Position numbers and translations under genes: made by a program. The notes beneath the pieces were generated by a model that had not been told where the DNA came from, ran no database searches, and saw only the letters and a list, made by a program, of their open reading frames with translations. 64,000 bases of DNA from Pseudomonas sp. Ant30-3 (lineage in GTDB: Bacteria; Pseudomonadota; Gammaproteobacteria; Pseudomonadales; Pseudomonadaceae): contig NZ_JMCL01000056.1 in assembly GCF_000690905.1 (NCBI RefSeq), forward strand, positions 1 to 64,000, read 5' to 3'. Shown here piece after piece: positions 33,665-42,675 of this stretch. Position 1 is the stretch's first letter. Every line of letters starts with the position of its first letter.

Positions 33665-34249
33665 ATGCCAGCATTCAGCCAAAATCACCCCAGCAGGGTC
33701 TTACTCTGCCTGCTGATGACAGCCGCTCTGGCCAGTTGCACGACGGCATCCGCTCCGACTCCACCCACTCCGGTTGAACCCGCAGAGAAAGGTCCCAGCA
33801 CGTCCACGCGCGGGGTGCCGGAGTTCATCTCAGTGGTGCGTTATGGTCGGTACACCCTGGTCGAGTTGGCTCCGGTATCAGCGCAACAGGACCTGCTGCT
33901 TCAGGTCGTCGACGTGACCGTTCCCGGCACACGCACAGCCACCGTTGGGGACGCCCTGCGTCATGTCCTGCTCCGTTCTGGCTACCAGTTGTGTTCCAGC
34001 AGTGATATCGCAGCGCTGAATGCGCTCCCGCTACCGGCTTCGCACTACCGACTGGGCCCGCTGTTATTGCGTGATGCCCTGCTCACGCTGGCCGGTCCTG
34101 CCTGGGATCTGGAGGTCGACGACGGCGCACGCCGGATCTGCTTCACACGCGCAGTGCAGCCCACCACCGGTGGTGCACTTCCCCAATCCGGACCGGTCGC
34201 CCCTGTCGACATAGCGCGGCCTCCATTGAAAACGGAGGCCAGGCCATGA
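33665..34249 (+). CDS. PilL-like lipoprotein of the ICE transfer region
   Basis: 194 residues with a lipoprotein signal (LLCLLMTAALASC, Cys at about residue 25), a Pro/Ala-rich linker, and a conserved domain VVRYGRYTLVELAPVSAQQD, later VGDALRHVLLRSGYQLC and LRDALLTLAGPAWDLEVDD. This is the PilL N-terminal-domain family of PFGI-1-class elements, thought to act in the outer membrane with the mating-pair apparatus. It is the first gene of the PilL-TraD operon; its stop overlaps the next start by four bases. Confidence 0.85.
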   Translation: MPAFSQNHPSRVLLCLLMTAALASCTTASAPTPPTPVEPAEKGPSTSTRGVPEFISVVRYGRYTLVELAPVSAQQDLLLQVVDVTVPGTRTATVGDALRHVLLRSGYQLCSSSDIAALNALPLPASHYRLGPLLLRDALLTLAGPAWDLEVDDGARRICFTRAVQPTTGGALPQSGPVAPVDIARPPLKTEARP

Positions 34250-34902
34250 GGGGATTTCAATCCACCCCAGGCGACTCCCTCAGCATGCTGTTACGTGCGG
34301 CCAGCATCGCATGGCTGACCCTCATCAGCGCAGCCACGATCGTCAACCACGTCTCGCTGTCGAGTCTGGCCACCCAGGCCAGAGCCAACGCTCAGGCCAG
34401 CCAGGTTGTTGCCCTGGAAACCCGTCTGACTGAGCTGAGCCAGCGCCTCGACTCATTGCAGAAACAGCCTGTCGCCTTGACCCAAGCCCATTATGAGGCT
34501 GATAGCAAAGCTCTTGCCCAACGGATGACCGCCGTTGAAAGCGGGCTTGATCAGCGTCTGACAGCAGCCAGCCTTTCCTCCCTGGAAACACGCATCGACC
34601 AATTGACCAGTCGTCTGGATAAACCCAACCAGACGACTCCAGTATCGGTACGCGCCCGTGTGATACACCCGACAAAACCGACCCAAGCAGCGAGCCTACC
34701 GTTCACGGTTATGGGGACCGAGCTTCGCGGCGGCGAACGATTCCTGTCGATCCTGCCAACCGGCACTACCGCCTTTTCCGAGATACGCGTCCTGCGTCCC
34801 GGTGAGACCGACAGCGGCTGGCGCCTGCAAGCCATCGATGGCCAGACCGCCGTGTTCCAGCGCGAGAACGGTGGCCAGATGCACCGATTGACGCTGCCAT
34901 AG
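34246..34902 (+). CDS. Membrane-anchored coiled-coil conjugation protein
   Basis: 218 residues: one membrane span near the N terminus (ASIAWLTLISAATIVNHVSL), a long coiled coil (about 45-130; LETRLTELSQRLDSLQKQPV), and a compact beta-rich C-terminal domain (FTVMGTELRGGERFLSILPT). The gene lies in the standard position between pilL and the TIGR03759 gene, with a four-base overlap upstream and nine bases downstream. Probably a periplasmic part of the transfer machine; the exact role is unknown. Confidence 0.7.
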   Translation: MRGFQSTPGDSLSMLLRAASIAWLTLISAATIVNHVSLSSLATQARANAQASQVVALETRLTELSQRLDSLQKQPVALTQAHYEADSKALAQRMTAVESGLDQRLTAASLSSLETRIDQLTSRLDKPNQTTPVSVRARVIHPTKPTQAASLPFTVMGTELRGGERFLSILPTGTTAFSEIRVLRPGETDSGWRLQAIDGQTAVFQRENGGQMHRLTLP

Positions 34903-34911
34903 GGGCTCCGG

Positions 34912-35655
34912 ATGAACAGCAATCTTGTTTTCCGCGCGTTAACGCTGAGCCTGATCGCCTTCTTTAACTCTCCGGTGATCGCACAGAACGCTCTCACGAT
35001 TGCCTCCACCGTCGCGCCCAGCGAGGAACAAACAGCGACCTCACGCGTCAGCGACGAACAACAGGCCCGTGACTGGGGGTTGCACACGGAAGAATGGGCT
35101 CGCTATCGCCAATTAATGCAGGGACCGCTGGGCCTCTTTTCGCCCAACCTCGACCCATTGACCGCACTTGGCATCGAAGCGCGCTCCGACAAGGAGCGCC
35201 GTCGCTATGCCGAGTTGCAGGTTCAGGTTGAAGCCCGCCGCGCCGAAAAGACGCTGGCATACCAGCGGGCCTACGACACCGCCTGGCAACGTCTACACCC
35301 GGGCATGCAACGTGTCACCCTGCCCGGCCATACTCCAGGCAATTCCTCCACCACCGTCAACAGCACGGACCGCATCGCCGTGTTCATCAAGGACGGCTGC
35401 GCGCCATGTGGCCTGGCGGTTCAGCAGTTGCAGGCATCTGATGTCGGCTTCGACCTCTACATGGTCGGCAGCCGCGCCAACGACACGCTCATTCGCGACT
35501 GGGCGAAGCGAGCCAGCATCAATCCAGATCGCGTACGCAACGGTTCAATCACGCTCAACCACGATGCCGGACGCTGGCTGTCTTTGGGCCTGCCGGGGGA
35601 CCTGCCTGCCGTTGTGCGGCAGGTCAATGGCCAATGGCAACGGCAACGGCAATGA
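34912..35655 (+). CDS. ICE protein TIGR03759 family
   Basis: 247 residues with a signal peptide (TLSLIAFFNSPVIAQ). Conserved DWGLHTEEWARYRQLMQGPL and GLFSPNLDPLTALGIEARSD identify the TIGR03759 (PFL_4693) family. The C-terminal half looks thioredoxin-like: VFIKDGCAPCGLAVQQLQAS carries a CAPC motif, with strands and helices following. It may therefore assist disulfide or fold control in the periplasm. Overlaps the next gene by four bases (ATGA). Confidence 0.88.
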   Translation: MNSNLVFRALTLSLIAFFNSPVIAQNALTIASTVAPSEEQTATSRVSDEQQARDWGLHTEEWARYRQLMQGPLGLFSPNLDPLTALGIEARSDKERRRYAELQVQVEARRAEKTLAYQRAYDTAWQRLHPGMQRVTLPGHTPGNSSTTVNSTDRIAVFIKDGCAPCGLAVQQLQASDVGFDLYMVGSRANDTLIRDWAKRASINPDRVRNGSITLNHDAGRWLSLGLPGDLPAVVRQVNGQWQRQRQ

Positions 35656-36221
35656 CCCGCTGGCGTCATCTGCTCGTGGTACTGGGCTGGATGACCATCA
35701 TCGCCCCCGCCGGCGCGCAGGACGTACCGCCTCCGGCGTACCAGATCGCCGCGCACCGAGCTGGCATTCCCTCTGCGGTGCTGTATGCGGTGGCGTTGCA
35801 GGAGAGCGGCCTGCAACGCGATGGCCGGCTGGTGCCGTGGCCCTGGACCCTGAATGTGGCGGGCGTATCGCGCCGTTTCAGTTCCCGCGCCAAAGCATGT
35901 ACGGGTCTGCAAAAGGCGCTGCGGGAGGCTCCCCCCACACGGGTCGACGCCGGCCTCGGCCAGGTCAACCTGGGTTATCAGAAGCACCGCTACCCGCAGC
36001 CCTGCGATCTACTCGACCCGTATCGCAACCTCGCTATCGCAGCGGAAATTCTGCGCGAACAGCACACCGACGGCGAGGACTGGCTGCTCGCCATTGGACG
36101 CTACCACCGCCCGGCAGGCGGGGCAGCGGCTGCCCGCTACCGCATGAGTGTGCACAAGCACCTGCAGCGCGTGCTCGGCGGCGCCCTCGCTGAAAACTCC
36201 CCCAGGAGAAAACCACTATGA
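35652..36221 (+). CDS. Lytic transglycosylase of the transfer region
   Basis: 189 residues: signal peptide (VLGWMTIIAPAGAQ), then an SLT domain with catalytic Glu in YAVALQESGLQ and the VDAGLGQVNLGYQKHRYPQP motif. It locally opens peptidoglycan so the type IV apparatus can assemble (VirB1-type role). The start at 35652 overlaps the previous stop; an earlier in-frame ATG would cut into the upstream gene. Its stop overlaps the next start by four bases. Confidence 0.88.
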   Translation: MTRWRHLLVVLGWMTIIAPAGAQDVPPPAYQIAAHRAGIPSAVLYAVALQESGLQRDGRLVPWPWTLNVAGVSRRFSSRAKACTGLQKALREAPPTRVDAGLGQVNLGYQKHRYPQPCDLLDPYRNLAIAAEILREQHTDGEDWLLAIGRYHRPAGGAAAARYRMSVHKHLQRVLGGALAENSPRRKPL

Positions 36222-36769
36222 AGCTCCATCCTCCTCTGCGAATCGCCGCCCGATCGCTGTTCGGCCTGCTATGCCTGGCCACCGGGGGAGCGCTCGCAGA
36301 CGCCGCCTCGTTGATCGTGGTCGAAGATCGTGGCGGTGTTTCGGCATGGCCCTACTACCAATCACTGAATCTGCGACCCCACCAGGACCAGCCGTTAGCC
36401 CCGTCCCTCGCCGCACCTCATCCGTCACAGCAACGTTTCAACGAAACAGACATGCTGCCGGTTCGTTCCGGACGCCTGTCGCCGGGGGAGGAGCCGCGCA
36501 GGGTCATCCAGGCCCCCGGGCTGCGGCCAATGTTTCTGGTCGGCGATGACGACCGCTCGCGCCAATGGTTACGCGAGCGTGCAGCAATCCTGGGCGAATT
36601 GAATGCGGTCGGCTTGGTCGTCAACGTGGCATCTGCAGACGCACTTGCCACCTTGCGCGGGCTGGCCCCGGGCCTGACACTATCGCCGGTATCGGGCGAC
36701 GATCTCGCAGAACGTCTGGGGTTGCGCCATTACCCCGTGCTGGTCACTGCCACCGGCATTGAGCAGTGA
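36218..36769 (+). CDS. ICE protein TIGR03765 (PFL_4695 family)
   Basis: 183 residues with a signal peptide (LFGLLCLATGGALA), then SLIVVEDRGGVSAWPYYQSL and MLPVRSGRLSPGEEP, hallmarks of TIGR03765. A second conserved region is FLVGDDDRSRQWLRERAAIL with the final LGLRHYPVLVTATGIEQ. Periplasmic; always found next to the coupling protein gene in these elements. Exact role not established. Confidence 0.9.
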   Translation: MKLHPPLRIAARSLFGLLCLATGGALADAASLIVVEDRGGVSAWPYYQSLNLRPHQDQPLAPSLAAPHPSQQRFNETDMLPVRSGRLSPGEEPRRVIQAPGLRPMFLVGDDDRSRQWLRERAAILGELNAVGLVVNVASADALATLRGLAPGLTLSPVSGDDLAERLGLRHYPVLVTATGIEQ

Positions 36770-36779
36770 GCCACTCGCC

Positions 36780-38951
36780 ATGGCCCAGCCTCATGCGGTG
36801 GAAGTCCTGCTACGGCCAGCGGTGGAGCTGTACACCGTGGCCGTCTGCGCCGCTGCCGCGCTTCTGTGCCTGGTGGCGCCATGGTCGCTGGCGTTAAATC
36901 CACTGCTGGGCCTGGGATCAGCCCTGGCGTTCCTGCTGTTTGGCATTATTCGGCTCCGTGAGGCATGGTTCATCCTGCGCTATCGGCGCAATGTCCGCCG
37001 TCTGCCGAAGTACGTGATGACCAGCCGTGCTGTGCCGGTCAGTCAGCAGCGCCTGTTCATCGGCCGAGGGTTTCGCTGGGATCAGCGGCACACGCATCGG
37101 CTGATGCAAACGTACCGCCCCGAGTTTCGTCGTTATGTGGAACCCACGGCCGCCTACCGCATCGCCCGCCGTTTGGAAGAGCGGCTGGAATTCGCACCCT
37201 TTCCACTCTCAAAACTTGCCCGACTGACGACCTGGGACAGCCCATTTAATCCGGCGCGGCCGCTACCTCCAGTCGGTGGCATGCCGCGCCTGCATGGCAT
37301 TGAACCGCATGAGGTGGACGTCACGCTGCCGCTGGGGGAACGGGTTGGGCATTCACTCGTCCTGGGCACCACGCGGGTGGGCAAAACAAGACTCGCCGAG
37401 CTGTTCATCACCCAGGACATCCGGCGGCGTAACGCAGCCGGCGAGCATGAAGTGGTCATCGTCTTCGACCCCAAAGGCGATGCAGACTTGCTCAAGCGCG
37501 TGTATGTCGAGGCCAAACGCGCCGGACGCGAAGGCGAGTTCTATGTTTTTCATCTTGGCTGGCCGGATATCAGTGCGCGCTACAACGCCGTGGGCCGGTT
37601 TGGCCGCATCAGCGAGGTGGCCACGCGCATTGCCGGCCAACTCTCCGGCGAGGGCAACTCTGCGGCGTTTCGCGAGTTCGCCTGGCGCTTCGTCAACATC
37701 ATCGCCCGTGCACTCGTCGAGCTGGGGCAGCGGCCCGACTACCTGCTGATCCAGCGGCACGTGGTGAACATCGATGCCTTGTTCATCGAATACGCCCAAC
37801 ACTACTTCGCGAGCAACGAGCCGAAGGCCTGGGAAGTCATCGTGCAGATCGAGGCCAGGCTCAACGACAAGAACACTCCCCGCAACATGATCGGCCGCGA
37901 GAAGCGCGTCATTGCGCTCGAACAATACCTGTCACAGGTCAGGGTCTACGATCCGGTGCTGGACGGGCTCAGATCTGCGGTACGCTATGACCGCACTTAC
38001 TTCGACAAGATCGTCGCCTCGTTGCTGCCCCTGCTGGAAAAACTCACGACCGGCAAGATTTCTCAGTTGCTGGCCCCGGACTATGCCGATCTGGCCGACC
38101 CCCGTCCCATTTTCGACTGGATGCAGATTATCCGGAAGAAGGCCGTGGTGTATGTGGGCCTCGATGCGCTCTCGGATGCCGAGGTTTCAGCCGCCGTGGG
38201 CAACAGCATGTTCAGCGACTTGGTGTCGGTCGCTGGACACATCTACAAGTTCGGTATTGACGATGGTCTACCCGGCACGGCGTCTGGGGTCAAAGTACCG
38301 ATCAACGTGCACGCCGACGAGTTCAACGAACTGATGGGTGATGAGTTCATCCCCATGGTCAACAAAGGCGGCGGTGCCGGTCTCCAGGTCACCGCCTACA
38401 CGCAAACGCTCAGTGACATTGAAGCGCGTATTGGCAACCGCGCCAAAGCCGGTCAGGTGGTCGGTAACTTCAACAATCTGTTCATGTTGAGGGTGCGGGA
38501 AACTGCGACCGCCGAATTACTCACGAAGCAACTGCCGAAGGTTGAGGTGTACACCACCTCACTGATGAGCGGCGCCACCGACAGCTCCGACATTCACGGC
38601 AAGACCGATTTTACCAGCAACACCCAGGACCGCATCACGACGACGAGTGTGCCCCTGATCGAACCCGCCCATGTTGTCGGCCTGCCCAAGGGGCAGTGCT
38701 TTGCACTGATCGAAGGCGGCAACCTCTGGAAGATTCGCATGCCGCTGCCGGCACCCGACCCTGACGAAGTGATGCCTAGGGACCTGCAGCAACTTGCTGG
38801 GTACATGCGCCAACACTACGTCGAGGCGGGTGACTGGTGGGACAGCAAAGCACTACCGGGCCTGCAGGATGCCCCCCTGCCTGATGACCTGCTTGACGGG
38901 TTCCGGCATATGGCGACCGCCGAAGTGGATGCTGAAGAGGCGCAACCGTGA
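36780..38951 (+). CDS. traD: Type IV coupling protein TraD (SXT/PFGI-1 type)
   Basis: About 723 residues. Two N-terminal membrane segments (LYTVAVCAAAALLCLVAPWS; LGLGSALAFLLFGIIRLREA), then the hexameric ATPase with Walker A GTTRVGKT (about residue 197) and Walker B INVHADEFNELMG (about 511). TIGR03743 family. It links the relaxase-DNA complex to the secretion channel. I chose the ATG at 36780; a TTG at 36759 overlapping the previous stop is possible. The stop overlaps the next start by four bases (GTGA). Confidence 0.93.
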   Translation: MAQPHAVEVLLRPAVELYTVAVCAAAALLCLVAPWSLALNPLLGLGSALAFLLFGIIRLREAWFILRYRRNVRRLPKYVMTSRAVPVSQQRLFIGRGFRWDQRHTHRLMQTYRPEFRRYVEPTAAYRIARRLEERLEFAPFPLSKLARLTTWDSPFNPARPLPPVGGMPRLHGIEPHEVDVTLPLGERVGHSLVLGTTRVGKTRLAELFITQDIRRRNAAGEHEVVIVFDPKGDADLLKRVYVEAKRAGREGEFYVFHLGWPDISARYNAVGRFGRISEVATRIAGQLSGEGNSAAFREFAWRFVNIIARALVELGQRPDYLLIQRHVVNIDALFIEYAQHYFASNEPKAWEVIVQIEARLNDKNTPRNMIGREKRVIALEQYLSQVRVYDPVLDGLRSAVRYDRTYFDKIVASLLPLLEKLTTGKISQLLAPDYADLADPRPIFDWMQIIRKKAVVYVGLDALSDAEVSAAVGNSMFSDLVSVAGHIYKFGIDDGLPGTASGVKVPINVHADEFNELMGDEFIPMVNKGGGAGLQVTAYTQTLSDIEARIGNRAKAGQVVGNFNNLFMLRVRETATAELLTKQLPKVEVYTTSLMSGATDSSDIHGKTDFTSNTQDRITTTSVPLIEPAHVVGLPKGQCFALIEGGNLWKIRMPLPAPDPDEVMPRDLQQLAGYMRQHYVEAGDWWDSKALPGLQDAPLPDDLLDGFRHMATAEVDAEEAQP

Positions 38952-39697
38952 GTGACCCGGCCAACACAGCGCAGCGCCAGCAGACCCAACAGCAGGGTTT
39001 GATCACCGGCATCATCACGCTGCCATTCCGGTTTGTGGCCGTGCTGTTGGGGTCTTTGTTTCTGTCCATCGTGATCGAATGTGTGGGTATGCACCTGTTC
39101 TGGGCCGATCAAGGCTGGCGGCACGCGCAAGGCATGCTGGACTACGAACTGACGCAACTCTCACAACACTTCACACGCAGCGCCGTGGTGCAGGAGCCGG
39201 GACAAACGGCGTCCTGGTTGGTAGAAACGGCTTACCAATGGGTGTTCGTCAAAAGCGGGCTCATCGACTGGATGCGCGATACATCCGCCAAGGCCAGTTC
39301 ACCCAGCCAGGGAGCGGGTCGGGATTTTCGTTTTTATCTGAGTCAGGTTTATGTGTACCTGGAGAACTATCTGATCGCCAGTGCGTACACGCTACTGGTG
39401 TTCCTCGTCCGGCTGCTGGTGCTGGTACTGACCATCCCACTATTCCTGATGGCAGCATTCGTCGGTCTGGTCGATGGTCTGGTGCGGCGGGACATCAGGC
39501 GTTTTGGTGCGGGCCGTGAATCCGGCTTTGTCTACCACCGGGCAAAGGCCAGTCTGATGCCGCTCGCCGTCATGCCTTGGGTCCTTTACCTGACCCTGCC
39601 CGTCAGCGCACACCCGCTTCTTATCTTGCTTCCCTGCGCAATTCTGTTAGGTGCCGCAACAGACCTCGCAGCAGGCAGCTTCAAAAAATACCTATAA
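38948..39697 (+). CDS. ICE membrane protein TIGR03747
   Basis: 249 residues starting at a GTG coupled to traD. Four or five hydrophobic segments (for example FRFVAVLLGSLFLSIVIECV; LLVFLVRLLVLVLTIPLFLM; LILLPCAILLGAATDLAAG) and the conserved GLVDGLVRRDIRRFGAGRES between them. TIGR03747 proteins accompany the coupling protein and may anchor it. Last gene of this operon; a hipBA module follows on the other strand after 15 bases. Confidence 0.9.
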   Translation: MSDPANTAQRQQTQQQGLITGIITLPFRFVAVLLGSLFLSIVIECVGMHLFWADQGWRHAQGMLDYELTQLSQHFTRSAVVQEPGQTASWLVETAYQWVFVKSGLIDWMRDTSAKASSPSQGAGRDFRFYLSQVYVYLENYLIASAYTLLVFLVRLLVLVLTIPLFLMAAFVGLVDGLVRRDIRRFGAGRESGFVYHRAKASLMPLAVMPWVLYLTLPVSAHPLLILLPCAILLGAATDLAAGSFKKYL

Positions 39698-39712
39698 GTG
39701 CTGACCGGTATT

Positions 39713-41002
39713 TCAGGCCAGTAATGCCTGCGCCGCCTCCATTTGCTCGTGCTCAAACGCTGGAGCAAAATCGTCCAACTCGCTCGCTTGCAACCCCACC
39801 ACTGCACTGAGCGCAATCTGCCGCCAGTCCAGCACGGCGTCATACACTTCTGCCAGCACGGCCAACGCATCCTCCCGACTCAACGAAAAATAGGTGCTCC
39901 GCGCCAGCAGCATCTCAAGATCGGTGATCGGTCCATCCTCCTCCGACAGCCAGGTTTTCGACTCTCGCTCTTTGTCCGGGAAGGGATTGACGTCGAATGC
40001 CGGTGCCAGCCGCCATAGCCCCTTTTCCACATGAAGAAAGCCATGGTTCTGCAGGTGGTCATCCACATTGGTGATCAGTAGGTTAAAAACCAGTCGCCGC
40101 CACAGCTGCTGCACATCTGCGGTCGGTGCATGCCCCACGGAACGGATAGCATCGGCGATTTCGGTATAGCTTCGATCCTCTTCGCGCGACGCCTGCAGCA
40201 AAGACGCGGCGGACTGGTATGGAATACGCCCATCAGCACTATCGCGATCGAAACGGCGGATGATAGCGACCGGTACGCCATCCAGCTCTATGATACGGGC
40301 CGGCGCGGCATTGATACCTGCTTGTTTTGCCAAGCATAAGGCCAGCACTTCGCCGCGCGTCACGCTACGGGTGTCGCCCACGCTTGGGAATTTTCCAATG
40401 GCGAGTGCACCATCCTCATCGACTACCGTGCTCTTGGGGCGCATCCCGCCGAGCGATGTGCCTTTGCCCTGAAGGTAACGCAAATCTTCAGTGCTCTCCT
40501 GACCTTTCTCAACTGCCCGGCTGGCCTGGTAGATGCGCTGCAATTCCAGCAGTGGCGGTGTAGCGCGCCGTCCATCTTCAATCGTCCGGCAATAATGTCC
40601 ATTCTGATCGCGCAGTCTCAGCGCGCCGATCCGGCTGAAATCGTCAACCGCCAGCAGGTAGTCCATCTCTGTCAGCGACGCGAGCGATGGATTACCCTTA
40701 CGACGCTTGGCATGGTCACGTGCGATGACCCGGCGTCCCCAAGCGTCCGGTGCTGTATCGGCAATGGCGAAATGAAAGACCGAATCGTGAGCTGAGGGAG
40801 CTCTACGTGGCTGATAACCCGAGATCAGGCTGAGATCGGCAGAAACATTGAACCCCTCCTGATTCCCCAACCATCCCTGCTCATAGGCAAAGGTGGTGTT
40901 CTCGCGGCGCCCCTGTTTGACGTAAATAAGAGTGCCAACAGGTATTCCCGCCTTACCAAGACAGACCTGGACTTGCTGGCGAACTGAAGTAACCGATTTC
41001 AT
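39713..41002 (-). CDS. hipA: HipA-type serine/threonine kinase toxin
   Basis: 429 residues. GTSLGGMRPKSTVV (181-194) is the nucleotide-binding SxGG..PK loop; LAIGKFPS carries the next Lys; NVDDHLQNHGFL (312-323) holds the catalytic Asp and metal-binding Asn; Asp337 in APAFDVNPFPDK is the DFG equivalent. All key kinase residues are present, so it should be active. HipA toxins phosphorylate glutamyl-tRNA synthetase or related targets and cause dormancy. The start overlaps the hipB stop by four bases. It may stabilise the element by addiction. Confidence 0.9.
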   Translation of the reverse strand: MKSVTSVRQQVQVCLGKAGIPVGTLIYVKQGRRENTTFAYEQGWLGNQEGFNVSADLSLISGYQPRRAPSAHDSVFHFAIADTAPDAWGRRVIARDHAKRRKGNPSLASLTEMDYLLAVDDFSRIGALRLRDQNGHYCRTIEDGRRATPPLLELQRIYQASRAVEKGQESTEDLRYLQGKGTSLGGMRPKSTVVDEDGALAIGKFPSVGDTRSVTRGEVLALCLAKQAGINAAPARIIELDGVPVAIIRRFDRDSADGRIPYQSAASLLQASREEDRSYTEIADAIRSVGHAPTADVQQLWRRLVFNLLITNVDDHLQNHGFLHVEKGLWRLAPAFDVNPFPDKERESKTWLSEEDGPITDLEMLLARSTYFSLSREDALAVLAEVYDAVLDWRQIALSAVVGLQASELDDFAPAFEHEQMEAAQALLA

Positions 41003-41322
41003 AATGCCCCCGATGCCGGCGGTTTACTGCGTACCCGTTTAGGCAATTGTTCATCCATCAGCGTCAGCCCGATGTCGTCGTGCGCCGTATCCAGCAGGTT
41101 GGCCAGCGCCTGTACCTCACCGAACACGTGCAAGGCGCGGGCGAAGAAATGAATAGGCACCCGCATATCCCCTTTCTCCATGCGCCGAACAGTGGATACA
41201 GAAGCCCCCATTCGCTCTGCAAGCGAGGCCTGTGAAATCCGTCGACGCCTGCGTGCAAGCTCAATGTCGCTGCCGAGCTTGCGGAGCGCCCGCTCGACGG
41301 GTAACGGCAGTGGTGTACTCAT
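40999..41322 (-). CDS. hipB: HipB-type antitoxin and repressor
   Basis: 107 residues with an XRE helix-turn-helix (LARRRRRISQASLAERMGAS then VSTVRRMEKGDMRVPIHF). It should neutralise HipA and repress the operon. GAGGA precedes the ATG. The promoter must lie in the gap at 41323-41699, which also carries the promoter of the plus-strand transfer operon. Confidence 0.88.
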   Translation of the reverse strand: MSTPLPLPVERALRKLGSDIELARRRRRISQASLAERMGASVSTVRRMEKGDMRVPIHFFARALHVFGEVQALANLLDTAHDDIGLTLMDEQLPKRVRSKPPASGAL

Positions 41323-41699
41323 TTATCATCCTCATAGGAATTCTTAAGGCCATTATCAGCTCCCATGAGAACAATTACCTCACGTCTCGTTACTGTTGTC
41401 AATAAACATCCCACGGGAGCGCTAGTAAGCGATTAGCAGTCCAATCAGAATGCTAAAGTGAAATCTGAAAATATATCAGCCCTTAGCGTCCACGATTTCG
41501 ATACGCAGAGACACAGATGAAGAGATAGCTGTTCTGCGATGAAACAGTCGCCCATACCACTCTCTTCAGAATGCACAACGCAACACCACCGAAAAAATGT
41601 ATGTAAGGAAAGTGGTGAGGAGTAACTCCCCATTGTTTGCGGCTTTCCACCAGCCATCCCCGCAGCATCGAGCCATTCGAGTCCATCGGAAATGGCGCA
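41323..41699. promoter_or_regulatory. Divergent promoter region, hipBA and T4SS operon
   Basis: 377 bases, more A+T-rich than the surrounding genes, between hipB and the RAQPRD gene. A small inverted repeat TCCT-CAT-AGGA lies just before hipB at about 41329-41339 and could be a HipB site. No gene is seen. Confidence 0.45.
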
Positions 41700-42056
41700 A
41701 TGGCAAGGTTTCACAATTCGGCTTACGCATGGCGACGTCCTGTCGTAGCGCTGCTGCTCACCAGTATCTTCATCACTCAGCTCGCCGCCGCAGCTGACGA
41801 TGGGTATGAGCGTGAACACCTGGCGGCCGTCGCCCGCCAGCTCGACCTGCTTGACCGTCTGGCCAAACAATCCGCCAGCACCGCCCCCGAGTCACGATCC
41901 CGCTATCACTTCGACTATCGGCGTCTGGACGCCGACCTGCAGCGCATGCGGTCGGGCATCAACGACTACCTGACGCCCCAGCGTGCACAGCCACGCGATC
42001 CCTCGGCACTGCTTGGCGATTACCGCCAGGACGCCGAACAGGGGGATGACCGATGA
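41700..42056 (+). CDS. RAQPRD-family ICE protein (TIGR01690)
   Basis: 118 residues with a signal peptide (VVALLLTSIFITQLAAAA), a helical mature part (LAAVARQLDLLDRLAKQ), and the defining RAQPRDPSALLGDYR motif near the C terminus. First gene of the main T4SS operon. Periplasmic. Its stop overlaps the next ATG by four bases. Confidence 0.9.
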   Translation: MARFHNSAYAWRRPVVALLLTSIFITQLAAAADDGYEREHLAAVARQLDLLDRLAKQSASTAPESRSRYHFDYRRLDADLQRMRSGINDYLTPQRAQPRDPSALLGDYRQDAEQGDDR

Positions 42057-42286
42057 ACGCCAACCAGCTTGCCGCCTTTCAGGCCAATGCAGGCTTCACC
42101 CCCTCTGCTGTCGCCGGCGTACTGCTCGGTGTCGTGTTCGCAGTCCTGCTGCTGTGGGGCGTATGGGCCCTGCGCACAGCCTATGTCGGCTGGTCGGAAC
42201 AGCGGATTTCCCAGCGTCAGTTCCTCGGCGTTGCGGTGAAATTTATCGCGATGTACGTCGTGCTGACTTTTTTCCTGCTCTCCTAA
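42053..42286 (+). CDS. ICE membrane protein TIGR03758
   Basis: 77 residues, two hydrophobic helices (AVAGVLLGVVFAVLLLWGVW; FLGVAVKFIAMYVVLTFFLL) joined by a short loop (RTAYVGWSEQRISQRQ). TIGR03758 family; small inner-membrane part or pilin-like subunit of the type IV apparatus. Confidence 0.9.
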   Translation: MNANQLAAFQANAGFTPSAVAGVLLGVVFAVLLLWGVWALRTAYVGWSEQRISQRQFLGVAVKFIAMYVVLTFFLLS

Positions 42287-42302
42287 CGCAAAGGCTCACA
42301 TC

Positions 42303-42665
42303 ATGAACCCGCTCTCGCATCGCTTGCATTCGGCACGTATGGCCGTCCTGGCCACGGCATCCACACTCGCTATGCTGCCATCGCTTGCCCAGGCCGATCT
42401 CCCAACACTGGAAGACCCATCACGGGGCACCGGCTCGGGCATCATGGAGACGCTGCGCAATTACGGTTACGACATCGTGATGCTCGTCGCCTTGCTGGTG
42501 GTCGCCTCGATGTTTGTCGGTGTCTGCTACCACGCCTACGGTACCTATGCGGAAATCCACACGGGCCGCAAAACCTGGGGGCAATTCGGCCTGACGGTGG
42601 CCGTGGGCGCCGTCCTGCTGGTCGTTGGTGTCTGGCTGCTCACTGAAGCCACCGGCGTGCTCTAG
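42303..42665 (+). CDS. ICE membrane protein TIGR03745 (possible pilin)
   Basis: 120 residues: long signal sequence (LATASTLAMLPSLAQA), then two hydrophobic helices (DIVMLVALLVVASMFVGVCY; FGLTVAVGAVLLVVGVWLLT). The layout, cleavable signal plus two helices, is that of VirB2/TraA-type pilins, so this is the best pilin candidate in the operon. Assignment to pilin is inference. Confidence 0.85.
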   Translation: MNPLSHRLHSARMAVLATASTLAMLPSLAQADLPTLEDPSRGTGSGIMETLRNYGYDIVMLVALLVVASMFVGVCYHAYGTYAEIHTGRKTWGQFGLTVAVGAVLLVVGVWLLTEATGVL

Positions 42666-42675
42666 GAGTCATGCC

